Source of the DNA: an uncultured Bacteroidales bacterium
Lineage (GTDB): Bacteria > Bacteroidota > Bacteroidia > Bacteroidales > Paludibacteraceae
Assembly (NCBI GenBank): GCA_902779705.1
Contig: CACZCR010000004.1
Span: 13,776-77,775 of the forward strand
Length of the DNA: 64,000 bases
Reading direction: 5' to 3'
Part shown: positions 23,114 through 30,885 of the stretch, one piece after another
How the letters are laid out: each line of letters begins with the position of its first letter
Numbering within the stretch: the first letter of the stretch is position 1
The notes under the pieces: model-generated
Seen by the model: the letters and a program-made list of their open reading frames with translations, nothing else
Told to the model about the DNA's origin: nothing
Database searches by the model: none
Position numbers and translations under genes: made by a program

Positions 23114-24454
23114 TTATTGGTGTTGTTCGCGCAGCAGGTCGGTCACCTCTTTGACGGGGTTGAAGGTCGATACAGGCACCTCTACAAAGATCGTGTGCCA
23201 TCTGGACATCGCACCGTTCCACAGACCCGGCAACTCCAGTGCCAACAGGTCTTTGCCGTCTTTGGACTTATGCGAGATAAAGCCTGTCTCCGGATCTACA
23301 AAGTCGGGCAAGTTGAACGGCTGGCCGTTCACATCCTTGGTAGCACACACCAGATCCACCGGATTAAAGTGGGTGGACTTGGCCATCAGCGACGGGTCAC
23401 TGATCTGGCTCGACTCCAAGATCTGATACGAGATCGAGCCATCTTTCTCGCGTACCAAGAACGGTCCGCCGCCGGGCTCTCCCGTGTTCTTCACTACGCC
23501 GCATACGCGGATAGGACGCATCAGTTTCTGGCGCTCCTCGTCGCTCAGATCCGGGTTCTGGAGCTGGTCGAAGATCTTCTTCTGCTCCGTCACCAGTACG
23601 CCGGCCAGGATCTGCTTATAGCGGATCGTATCTTTCTTGAGTTTGTCAGGTACGACGTTGTCGATATTCTTAATGAAGATCACATCGGCATCCTGCTGGT
23701 TGAGGTTCGCTATCAGCGCCCCGTGTCCGCCCGGGCGGAAGAGCAACGAACCGTCTGCATTGCGGAATGGACCACCATTCGGATCGCCGGCCAAAGTGTC
23801 GGTCGAAGGCAACTGCTCCGAGAAAGTGATGTCGTACTTGACGCCGTATTTCTTCTCATACTCAGCCAAATGGTCGGCTATATGTTTGCGGAACAAAGGC
23901 AGATGCTCATGCGAGACGGTGAAATGCAGATGTACCTTGCCTTCCGATGCCGCATACTGCGCACCCTCTACCATGTGCTCCAACGCAGGCGTACGTGCGC
24001 CGTCGCGGTAATTATGGAAGAGCAACAAGCCCTTCGGCAACTTTCCATACTGCATGTCTTCCAGCAGATAGCGTACTGCCTCTTGACCCTGCTTGCCCTC
24101 CAGCTGAGAACCGAAAGCAAAATACGGTATATGCGCCAAGAATTCGGTTGCGGTCTTGTTCTCCTCGCCGGTCTCCAGGTACTCGAACAGCTTTTTGAAC
24201 ATACGGCTGGCTGCACCCGAAGCAGGCACAAACTTCAGGATCTTATGTCCCTCGGCCAGATAGTCTTGCCAAGCTTGGATATACTGTTCCTGCTCGGCTT
24301 TGGTGGGCACCAAAATACCGTTACCTTTCGATGCGGGAGCGACGATGTCTAAGGCAGGAAAACCTGTTTTGAACGATTCCAATTGGGCTTCGGCTTGCTC
24401 TACCGAGATACCGCGAGCCTCCAATTGTTTGAGATCAGAAGATGTGAATGTCAT
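23114..24454 (-). CDS. DUF4301 family protein
   Basis: A 446-aa Bacteroidota protein of the DUF4301 family. Motifs include KFVPASGAASRMFKKLFEYL, LPKGLLLFHNYRDGARTPAL, FRPGGHGALIANLNQQDADV and IKNIDNVVPDKLK. The pattern PASGAASRM, PGGHGAL and FIKNIDN resembles the UDP-sugar pyrophosphorylase fold, so nucleotidyltransferase activity is possible but unproven. No signal peptide. It has its own promoter, divergent from the lipid kinase gene. It stops just before the tRNA-Lys promoter. Confidence 0.88.
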   Translation of the reverse strand: MTFTSSDLKQLEARGISVEQAEAQLESFKTGFPALDIVAPASKGNGILVPTKAEQEQYIQAWQDYLAEGHKILKFVPASGAASRMFKKLFEYLETGEENKTATEFLAHIPYFAFGSQLEGKQGQEAVRYLLEDMQYGKLPKGLLLFHNYRDGARTPALEHMVEGAQYAASEGKVHLHFTVSHEHLPLFRKHIADHLAEYEKKYGVKYDITFSEQLPSTDTLAGDPNGGPFRNADGSLLFRPGGHGALIANLNQQDADVIFIKNIDNVVPDKLKKDTIRYKQILAGVLVTEQKKIFDQLQNPDLSDEERQKLMRPIRVCGVVKNTGEPGGGPFLVREKDGSISYQILESSQISDPSLMAKSTHFNPVDLVCATKDVNGQPFNLPDFVDPETGFISHKSKDGKDLLALELPGLWNGAMSRWHTIFVEVPVSTFNPVKEVTDLLREQHQ

Positions 24455-24486
24455 AGGTATTGTGTTTTAAAAATCCATTTCGGCTA

Positions 24487-24518
24487 CAAAGATACACAAA
24501 AAAAAGCATATACGCAAA
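24487..24518 (-). promoter_or_regulatory. Bacteroidetes promoter for the DUF4301 gene
   Basis: Minus-strand TTTG (24518-24515) and TATCTTTG (24494-24487) with a 20-base spacer. Confidence 0.85.
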
Positions 24519-24534
24519 TAAAACTATAGATTTT

Positions 24535-24566
24535 TTTGTATATATCAAAAAAAAGTTGTATCTTTG
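24535..24566 (+). promoter_or_regulatory. Bacteroidetes promoter for the lipid kinase run
   Basis: TTTG at 24535-24538 and TATCTTTG at 24559-24566 with a 20-base spacer; the ATG follows at 24585. Divergent from the DUF4301 promoter. Confidence 0.85.
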
Positions 24567-24584
24567 CGCCCGAAATAGAGATTT

Positions 24585-25466
24585 ATGAAAAATATAGCTT
24601 TTATTATCAATCCGATCTCGGGTACGCAGAACAAGCGTAAGTTGCCTAAAATGATTCGTGAGACACTCGACCACGACCAGTGGCTTGAGAATATCGTCTT
24701 CACCGAGCGCCCAGGACACGCTGAAGAGCTGGCGCGCCAGTTCTCGCGTATGGGCTTTGATGCCGTAGTGGCTGTAGGAGGCGACGGCACGGTCAATGAA
24801 GTGGCACGTGGCTTGCGTGATACCAACACGGCTATGGGCATCATCCCTATGGGTAGCGGCAACGGCTTTGCGCGGCACCTCAATATACCGGTGCGTACTA
24901 CCCGCGCGATTGAGATGATCAACCACTCCGAGCCGATCCGTGTCGATTACGGTTTGGCCAATGATATGCTTTTTGTCAGCACCTGCGGCACAGGCTTTGA
25001 TGCCCTGATAGCTGAGCAGTTTGCCGGCTCTACGCGTCGCGGATTTATGACCTATCTGCAGAACGTGTTCAAGGATGTTCTACGTTATCGCGCCGAGAGT
25101 TATCACCTCAAGGGCGAAGGCATAGACGTGACTCAGAAAGCTTTTCTGATGACTTTTGCCAATGCCAGCCAATGGGGTAGTGAAGCCTATATAGCGCCCA
25201 AGGCAAGCCTTCAGGACGGCCTGATGGATATATGTATTATGAGCAAGAGTGCCTTGCTGGGAGCCCCCGAACTGGCGCTGCGATTGTTCACCAAGTCCAT
25301 CGACAACAGCCTGTTTATGGACACTCTCCGCACCCGCGAGATCTGGGTGGAGCGCGAGTCGGCTTCGGCCTTCCATATAGACGGAGATCCGGTAGATATG
25401 CCTAAGAATATTCATGTTAAGATTGTACCGGACGGCCTGTGCGTACTGGTAGAAAAACGATTCTAA
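24585..25466 (+). CDS. diacylglycerol/lipid kinase family protein (YegS-like)
   Basis: A 293-aa soluble lipid kinase of the DAGK catalytic family. It has the opening FIINPISGTQNKRK, the nucleotide-binding VAVGGDGTVNEVARGL, and MGIIPMGSGNGFARHL. The C-terminal AFHIDGDPVDMPKNIHVKIV matches the second domain. It phosphorylates a membrane lipid, probably diacylglycerol or a sphingolipid-related substrate in this phylum; the substrate cannot be read from sequence. It heads the co-directional run reaching the pectinesterase gene. Confidence 0.92.
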   Translation: MKNIAFIINPISGTQNKRKLPKMIRETLDHDQWLENIVFTERPGHAEELARQFSRMGFDAVVAVGGDGTVNEVARGLRDTNTAMGIIPMGSGNGFARHLNIPVRTTRAIEMINHSEPIRVDYGLANDMLFVSTCGTGFDALIAEQFAGSTRRGFMTYLQNVFKDVLRYRAESYHLKGEGIDVTQKAFLMTFANASQWGSEAYIAPKASLQDGLMDICIMSKSALLGAPELALRLFTKSIDNSLFMDTLRTREIWVERESASAFHIDGDPVDMPKNIHVKIVPDGLCVLVEKRF

Positions 25467-25474
25467 AAACCCAA

Positions 25475-25506
25475 GAACCTAGGTCCCTGGGAGCCTAGGA
25501 TCCTAG
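25475..25506 (+). repeat. four 8-bp units GNNCCTRG before dut
   Basis: Units GAACCTAG, GTCCCTGG, GAGCCTAG and GATCCTAG run head to tail. The conserved core CCTAG is that of the 10-bp array at 21185-21224, but the period is two bases shorter. Confidence 0.8.
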
Positions 25507-25517
25507 ATAAAAAAACT

Positions 25518-25952
25518 ATGACGATCAAAATTATCAACAAGAGCACTAATCCTCTGCCGCGCTATGAGAGCGAACAGGCAGCAGGGATGGATATACGGTG
25601 TAACATCGCCGAACCAATCACCCTCCAGCCGCTGGAGCGCAAACTGATCCCTACGGGGCTATTCATCGAGCTGCCTGCCGGCTACGAGGCGCAGATCCGT
25701 CCGCGTAGCGGTCTGGCCCTCAAGCGTGGCCTTACCGTACTCAACACCCCGGGAACGATCGATGCCGACTACCGTGGCGAAGTGGGTGTCATACTCATCA
25801 ACCTTAGCGGCGAGGCACAGACCATTGAGCCGGGCGAACGTATATGCCAGATGGTGATAGCCCGTCACGAACAGCCGGAGCTGGTAGAAGTGACCGAACT
25901 GAGCGATACCGAACGCGGAGCAGGCGGATTTGGACACAGCGGACGACAATGA
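25518..25952 (+). CDS. dut: dUTP diphosphatase
   Basis: A 144-aa trimeric dUTPase hydrolysing dUTP to dUMP. All five motifs are visible: AAGMDIRCN (1), [12 protein letters not shown] (2), [20 protein letters not shown] (3), [10 protein letters not shown] (4) and [10 protein letters not shown] (5). Length is standard. It overlaps the next gene by four bases. The dut, TPR, DUF4292, envC order is one I recall as common in Bacteroidales. Confidence 0.97.
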   Translation: MTIKIINKSTNPLPRYESEQAAGMDIRCNIAEPITLQPLERKLIPTGLFIELPAGYEAQIRPRSGLALKRGLTVLNTPGTIDADYRGEVGVILINLSGEAQTIEPGERICQMVIARHEQPELVEVTELSDTERGAGGFGHSGRQ

Positions 25953-26926
25953 GAAGACGCTTAACAATCATATTACTCGTCCTGGCCCTACTGCCTACGG
26001 CGGCATCGGCCCAGCAGACTGATCGCGAGAAAGAGCAGCAGTTTAAGTACTACTGGTACGCAGCGCGTAACGCGCAGGATAAGGGCCAGTATGACTTGGC
26101 GCTGACGCTCTATCAGTTCTGCGAGATGATCAATCCCCAAGATGCCAAGACCAAAGAGACCATCGGTCTCATCTACTATCAGGCCCAGCAGTACGACAAG
26201 TCAGAACGATATCTGCGGGAGGCGTTTGAGGCGTCACCGGGATACTGCTGGCGCGCATACTACACATACATGTGCTACAAGTGGCGCGAGGACAACACCA
26301 AGACGCCTAACAAACTCATCATCCTTGAGCGGGCCGCACAAGACAACACCAAAGATGCCAAGCTGTGGGAGGAACTGGCGTCCGAGTATCTGGGCGTTGC
26401 CGACTGGGAACATTCGTTCGCATCGATGGACTCGATGGAGGCTATCACCGGCCAACAAGCGCGCTGCGCAATGACAAGGGCACGCATCTATATCTACCAG
26501 AAGAAGAACAAACAAGCCCTGCAAACGCTCAACGACTACCTTGATGTCAACGCCGATGACGAGTCTGCCCTCAGCCTTAAGATGGACCTTGAGCAAGTGG
26601 TTAAGACCTCGTGGGAGGAGCAGAAACGTACCTTCGAACGCATTCTGGCACTCAACCCAGACAACGCCTTGGCACTCAATAACTATGCCTACTATCTCTC
26701 GCTTCGTAACGAACAGTTGGACAAGGCCGAGCAGATGGCTTTTCGGGCGGTGACGCTGGATGGCGAGAACCCCTCTGTGTTGGATACCTACGCTTGGATA
26801 CTCTATAAGCAAGGCAAGAAAACAGCCGCGCGGCTATACATCCAGCGCGCGGTGAACCTCACACCCGAATATATGAAGAAAACGCACAAGGAAGTGCTCA
26901 AACATTATAATATTATCAACCGATGA
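25949..26926 (+). CDS. exported tetratricopeptide-repeat protein
   Basis: A 325-aa protein with a signal peptide ([21 protein letters not shown]) and TPR motifs. These include [38 protein letters not shown] and, near the C-terminus, [20 protein letters not shown] and [19 protein letters not shown]. It is probably periplasmic or lipid-independent envelope scaffolding. The start at 25949 (ATGA overlap with dut) gives a clean signal peptide; the frame's earlier open part overlaps dut and is rejected. Next comes the DUF4292 lipoprotein, also with a four-base overlap. Confidence 0.88.
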   Translation: MRRRLTIILLVLALLPTAASAQQTDREKEQQFKYYWYAARNAQDKGQYDLALTLYQFCEMINPQDAKTKETIGLIYYQAQQYDKSERYLREAFEASPGYCWRAYYTYMCYKWREDNTKTPNKLIILERAAQDNTKDAKLWEELASEYLGVADWEHSFASMDSMEAITGQQARCAMTRARIYIYQKKNKQALQTLNDYLDVNADDESALSLKMDLEQVVKTSWEEQKRTFERILALNPDNALALNNYAYYLSLRNEQLDKAEQMAFRAVTLDGENPSVLDTYAWILYKQGKKTAARLYIQRAVNLTPEYMKKTHKEVLKHYNIINR

Positions 26927-27636
26927 GACAACACTTTTATATACTAATATCGATCGTCATCGCAGCAGTCTTCACAGGCTGTGCTACGACCAAACAGCTG
27001 CAGCAGACCCAAGCCCAAACGGCGCGTGTTGAGCAGCAGTTAGACAGTGCCCTGCAGCGCCTGTTCGTTATCGAATCGCAGATGACGCAGATGCAAAAAC
27101 AGGTCACCGAACTCAACAAACAACTGCAGAACAAACCCGCTTCTACCGTCCCGGCTACCCAACCTGTGGTGCCTAACCAGGCAGCGGTCAAGAAATGGAA
27201 TACCGCACAGATGCGAGGTGCCAAAGCGACCGTGGAGTTTGGCGGCAAGACCTACAAGGCCACCTGTGCCACGACAGCCTATTGGGACTCGATCGTGATC
27301 ATCTCCATCTCAATGGCCTTCGGTATAGAGATCGCCCGTGTAGAAGCTACACCGACCGAAGTGCTGGTGGTCAACAAACTCGAGAAAGAGTATGACCGAG
27401 CTACCTATGCCGAGATCAACAAAGACGTACGCCCGTTCGTTACCTACGAGGATTTGCGTACTATAGCCGGCGGCGAGATGCCGTCTATAGCTCAAAACGG
27501 CGTGCTTCGCTATAGTGCCAAAGGACAAACCGTGGCCCTGGCGCTCAACTTTGTAAACCCGCCGCTGCTTAACTCATCGGTGACGATCCACCGTGTGGAT
27601 GTAAGTAAATTTAAGAAAATCAAACTGTTGAAATGA
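26923..27636 (+). CDS. DUF4292 lipoprotein
   Basis: A 237-aa lipoprotein (lipobox VFTGC, Cys19) with an N-terminal coiled coil (VEQQLDSALQRLFVIESQ, TQMQKQVTELNKQL) and a C-terminal DUF4292-like domain. That domain reads AKATVEFGGKTYKATCATTA, DSIVIISISMAFGIEIARVE, ATPTEVLVVNKLEKEY and INKDVRPFVTYEDL. The family is placed near LolA-type lipoprotein carriers by fold, but its role is unknown. The coiled-coil insertion before the domain is longer than I would expect. It overlaps the TPR gene and envC by four bases each, so this is one operon. Confidence 0.85.
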   Translation: MRQHFYILISIVIAAVFTGCATTKQLQQTQAQTARVEQQLDSALQRLFVIESQMTQMQKQVTELNKQLQNKPASTVPATQPVVPNQAAVKKWNTAQMRGAKATVEFGGKTYKATCATTAYWDSIVIISISMAFGIEIARVEATPTEVLVVNKLEKEYDRATYAEINKDVRPFVTYEDLRTIAGGEMPSIAQNGVLRYSAKGQTVALALNFVNPPLLNSSVTIHRVDVSKFKKIKLLK

Positions 27637-28811
27637 GACGTATAACACTATTCATACTCATGCTGTGCCTGGCTTGTGGCGGGGCATCTGCCGAATCAGT
27701 CAAGTCGCTCAAAAAGAAGCAACAAGAGCTGCAAAAGCAGATGAGCAACACCAACAAGATGATCCAGCAGACCAAAAAGGACCAGAAAGCGACCATCAAC
27801 AAGTTGGAGCTGCTCAACGAGAACATCAAAACCCAGAAACAGCTCATCCAGACTATCGGGCACGAGATCGATGTACTCGACAATCAGATCGCGCAGAATA
27901 CTACCCGCAAGGCCGAACTCCAAGAGGAACTCAAACGCCTCAAGGCCGACTATGCCCAGCTCATTCGTGAGAGCCACTATGCGCAGCTCCAACAGTCACC
28001 GCTGCTCTACCTGATGTCGGCGGAGAACTTCCAACAGTTGCTCAAACGGGTACAGTTCCTCCAGCGTTTTGCCGAGACCAAGTCCGAACAAGCACGCCGC
28101 ATCCAGAACACCACTGCGCGCCTCAATGAGAAGACCGAGGAACTACGCACCAACAAGCAGGACAAGCAGTCCTCGCTGCGAAACCGCGAACGCGAGCAGG
28201 AGAACCTGGCGCGTGACGAACGCAAGCAGCAGGCGATGTTGGCACAACTCAAACAACAGGAGAAAGATCTGGGTGCCAAACTCAAAGCCCAGCAGAAGAA
28301 ATCCGAGCAGCTCAACTCACGTATCACCGAACTGATCCGCAAACAGGCCGAACAACAGGCCAAGAAGGGTGGTATCACCAAAGAGCAACAACTCGTTCAA
28401 GGCGACTTTGAGAAGAACAAAGGAAGACTGCCGTGGCCTATTGAGAAAGGACACATCAGCGGCCAGTTTGGCAAGCATAAGCACCCTGTACACGAACGCG
28501 TTATGGTGGACAACAAAGGTATCTACCTCCAGACCACCCAAGGCGGCGATGCCCGCGCGGTCTACAAAGGTGATGTCACCAGCTGCTTTATGAATGGTAA
28601 CACCTATGCCGTCATCATCCAGCATGGTAACTACCGTACCGTCTATGCCGGACTGAGCAAGCTATATGTCAAATCGGGCGACAAGGTCGAGACCAAACAG
28701 AAGATCGGCCGCATCTACACCGACCCCGATCAAGATAACAAAACAGAACTATATTTCCAAATCTACAAGGGACGAGAGATTCTCAACCCTTCTAACTGGA
28801 TATCCCGCTGA
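27633..28811 (+). CDS. envC: EnvC-like murein hydrolase activator (degenerate M23 domain)
   Basis: A 392-aa exported protein with a signal peptide, a long coiled coil (about 20-245) rich in Gln/Lys and a C-terminal LytM/M23 fold. That fold reads LPWPIEKGHISGQFGKHKHP, GNTYAVIIQHGNYRTVYAGL and SGDKVETKQKIGRIYTD. The usual zinc ligands are missing: the HxxxD position reads VDNKGIYL and the last HxH region reads ELYFQIY. So, like E. coli EnvC, it should activate amidases at the division septum rather than cut peptidoglycan itself. Its place after a TPR protein and a DUF4292 lipoprotein is conserved in the order. Confidence 0.88.
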   Translation: MRRITLFILMLCLACGGASAESVKSLKKKQQELQKQMSNTNKMIQQTKKDQKATINKLELLNENIKTQKQLIQTIGHEIDVLDNQIAQNTTRKAELQEELKRLKADYAQLIRESHYAQLQQSPLLYLMSAENFQQLLKRVQFLQRFAETKSEQARRIQNTTARLNEKTEELRTNKQDKQSSLRNREREQENLARDERKQQAMLAQLKQQEKDLGAKLKAQQKKSEQLNSRITELIRKQAEQQAKKGGITKEQQLVQGDFEKNKGRLPWPIEKGHISGQFGKHKHPVHERVMVDNKGIYLQTTQGGDARAVYKGDVTSCFMNGNTYAVIIQHGNYRTVYAGLSKLYVKSGDKVETKQKIGRIYTDPDQDNKTELYFQIYKGREILNPSNWISR

Positions 28812-28812
28812 T

Positions 28813-29322
28813 ATGAAAAAAATACTATTATACACCGTTCTTATCCTTGCCTTCGTGGGCTGCAAGGAGAACCAATGGATGGACTGGAAAGTGCAGAACG
28901 AGTCATGGCTCAAGCAGAATGCCCTCAACCCGGACGTCAAGACCACCTCTACCGGTCTGCAGTATCAGATCATCGCCGATCCTACACCACAAGACGCGCG
29001 GCCTAACAAGACCAGCTACGTCACCTGCGACTACACCGTGCGCTTGATCAACGGCAACGAGATCGAGGGCGGCCAACACAAGGCCCAGTTCTATCTCGGA
29101 CAAGTCATCCCCGGTTTTTCCGAAGGATGTTGCCTGATCCACAACAACGGCGACATTCGCCTCTTCGTGCCCTATTACCTAGGCTACGATGCTACCAAAG
29201 TTAGCGACAACGACACCTACAATGCCGAAGGGCAAGGTACTGAGGGTACCAGCGGCTATATACCGCCTTATTCGACGCTTATCTTTGATATACACATATG
29301 CGGCGTTACTGGCAGCAAATAG
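28813..29322 (+). CDS. FKBP-like peptidyl-prolyl isomerase lipoprotein
   Basis: A 169-aa lipoprotein. The signal peptide ends LAFVGC (Cys17). The FKBP fold is shown by TSTGLQYQIIADPTPQDARP, SYVTCDYTVRLINGNEIEGG, VIPGFSEGCCLIHNNGDIRL and YIPPYSTLIFDIHICG. Key FKBP positions (VIPG-F-E, IPPYSTL-F-I) are kept, though the usual VGxxxxxxIP strand is altered. The start at 28813 directly follows the envC stop; the upstream open frame overlaps envC. Probably assists folding of envelope proteins. Confidence 0.85.
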   Translation: MKKILLYTVLILAFVGCKENQWMDWKVQNESWLKQNALNPDVKTTSTGLQYQIIADPTPQDARPNKTSYVTCDYTVRLINGNEIEGGQHKAQFYLGQVIPGFSEGCCLIHNNGDIRLFVPYYLGYDATKVSDNDTYNAEGQGTEGTSGYIPPYSTLIFDIHICGVTGSK

Positions 29323-29783
29323 TAGCCCTGCTGGCTATCATCACCCTCTGCGGATGCGAGAACACTACCTTCCGCAGCTCGGTACCCACCTATCCGGTGC
29401 GACTGTCTGTGGACACCCGTACAGGACAATTCGTCCATTTTGTGCCGGAGAACGTCTATGACTTTATCACCGTTGACAAACAGGGTTACCACTACCACGA
29501 CTACCATCTGGCTCTAGCCGCCACAGACATGATCGGCTATGCCGGCATTGTCATCTATATCGACGGCAGTGGCAACTATACTGCTTTCGACCGCTGTTGT
29601 ACCCACTGTCTCGATCCTAACCATCCGACCGTCGTAGATGGTTTCTATGCCACCTGCCCCGTTTGCGGCGAGGCCTACGACCTGAGCTGGGGCATCGCAA
29701 ATCCCACCAAAGGACTATCCAAAGAGAGTCTGCGTCGATACCGCGTCATCAACTCAGGCGGCAAACTAACGGTTTCACAATAA
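29298..29783 (+). CDS. lipoprotein with a Rieske-like cluster motif (Cys-rich variant)
   Basis: A 161-aa lipoprotein (lipobox LCGC). The second half resembles a Rieske domain: YTAFDRCCTHCLDPNHPTVV, then GFYATCPVCGEAYDLSWG, and RYRVINSGGKLTV at the end. A Rieske centre uses C-x-H and C-x-x-H. Here the first site reads C-T-H, but the second reads C-P-V-C, so the second His is replaced by Cys. Two further Cys lie close by. The protein could hold a 3-Cys/1-His [2Fe-2S] cluster, bind zinc, or be disulfide-bonded. It overlaps the FKBP gene by 25 bases and rimM by one. Confidence 0.7.
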   Translation: MRRYWQQIVALLAIITLCGCENTTFRSSVPTYPVRLSVDTRTGQFVHFVPENVYDFITVDKQGYHYHDYHLALAATDMIGYAGIVIYIDGSGNYTAFDRCCTHCLDPNHPTVVDGFYATCPVCGEAYDLSWGIANPTKGLSKESLRRYRVINSGGKLTVSQ

Positions 29784-30283
29784 TGATACGCGAAGAACAA
29801 GTCATACCTATCGGCACCCTCCAGCGCACGCATGGTCATCGCGGTGAGATCCAGTGCCATATGCTCAACGAGTATTGGGACAACGCCGAGGCCGAGTTCC
29901 TCATCCTCAAACTGGACAATATACTCGTGCCCTTCCGGGTGCTTGACTGGCGCGGCAAAGGAGCCGATTCGCTCATCTTTCAGCTTAAGGATGTCAACTC
30001 CGAGCCCGAAGCTGCTCGACTCGTAGGCGCCGAAGCCTACATGTTACGCACCGACCTCAATACTGAGCAAGAAGACCTCACTACTTGGCAAGACCTACGA
30101 GGCTTCCGTGTCATCGACACCGAAGCCGGCGAGATCGGTACCATCAGCCAAGTAGACGAATCGACTATCAACACCCTCCTCACCCTCGACAACGGACAAC
30201 TAATGCCTATACATGAGGATTTCATCCTCTCTATCGATACCCAAACACGCATCCTGCGCGTTAATCTACCCTTCGAACTATGA
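29783..30283 (+). CDS. rimM: ribosome maturation factor RimM
   Basis: A 166-aa 16S rRNA-processing protein that helps assemble the 30S head with S19. The N-terminal domain starts IPIGTLQRTHGHRGEIQC and the C-terminal PRC-barrel contains LRGFRVIDTEAGEIGTISQV and PIHEDFILSID. I place the start at 29783, the ATG overlapping the previous stop (TAATG); the longer frame overlaps the Rieske-like gene. The stop overlaps the methyltransferase start by four bases. Confidence 0.93.
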   Translation: MIREEQVIPIGTLQRTHGHRGEIQCHMLNEYWDNAEAEFLILKLDNILVPFRVLDWRGKGADSLIFQLKDVNSEPEAARLVGAEAYMLRTDLNTEQEDLTTWQDLRGFRVIDTEAGEIGTISQVDESTINTLLTLDNGQLMPIHEDFILSIDTQTRILRVNLPFEL

Positions 30284-30885
30284 GCACCAAACTCACTACA
30301 GCCGAAATGGGTCGCCTTAGTGTGAACCAGTACCGCGAGGCCGACAAACTGCCGTTAGTCGTCATACTCGACAACGTGCGCAGCCAACACAACGTCGGAG
30401 CTGTTTTCCGTACTGCCGATGCCATGCGTATCCAACGTGTTGTTCTGTGCGGCATATGCTGTTGTCCGCCTAACCAAGAGCTCCACAAGACTGCCCTCGG
30501 CGCCGAAGACTCCGTCGAATGGACCTACTACAAGGAGACTACCGATGCCGTTCGCGACCTCCAATCCGAAGGATATACTGTCTATGCGGTCGAACAAGCC
30601 CACAACTCCCTCACCCTCGAGCAAGTAGCAGAACAACTTACAGCGAAGCGGTCCTACAGCGAAACGGTCCTACAGCGTAGCGCTCCTACAGCCGTAGGCG
30701 CTCACGACCGCATCGCGGTCGTATTGGGCCACGAGGTCTTTGGCGTTCAGCAAGAAGTAGTGGATCAATGCAGCCAATGTATCGAGATTCCCCAATATGG
30801 CACCAAACACTCGATGAACGTCAGCGTCACAGCCGGCATCGTCATGTATCGGCTTAGTGAAGCCCTACGCACCCATCACCAATGA
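30280..30885 (+). CDS. SpoU/TrmH-family RNA 2'-O-methyltransferase
   Basis: A 201-aa SPOUT methyltransferase with the three motifs: LDNVRSQHNVGAVFRTADA, IAVVLGHEVFGVQQEVVDQC and IPQYGTKHSMNVSVTAGIV. It methylates a ribose in tRNA or rRNA; the target is not readable. Between SLTLEQ and DRIAVVLG there is an extra segment of about 20 residues (TAKRSYSETVLQRSAPTAVG). It is encoded by three 16-bp and one 17-bp tandem repeats (30639-30703), in frame. The same repeat family sits in the glycosyltransferase gene at 39996-40078. The insertion precedes the AdoMet-binding knot and probably forms a loop. Confidence 0.9.
   Translation: MSTKLTTAEMGRLSVNQYREADKLPLVVILDNVRSQHNVGAVFRTADAMRIQRVVLCGICCCPPNQELHKTALGAEDSVEWTYYKETTDAVRDLQSEGYTVYAVEQAHNSLTLEQVAEQLTAKRSYSETVLQRSAPTAVGAHDRIAVVLGHEVFGVQQEVVDQCSQCIEIPQYGTKHSMNVSVTAGIVMYRLSEALRTHHQ
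30639..30703 (+). repeat. in-frame TACAG repeats (16-bp units) inside the SpoU gene
   Basis: Units at 30639-30654, 30655-30670, 30671-30686 and 30687-30703 share TACAGCGnnGCGGTCC. The first two differ at one position. The array keeps the reading frame of a conserved gene, and related units recur at 39996-40078. Confidence 0.9.

Noticed and set aside
23087-24352. 421-codon open frame opposite the DUF4301 gene.
   Set aside because: Shadow frame of a conserved gene with its own promoter; no domain pattern.
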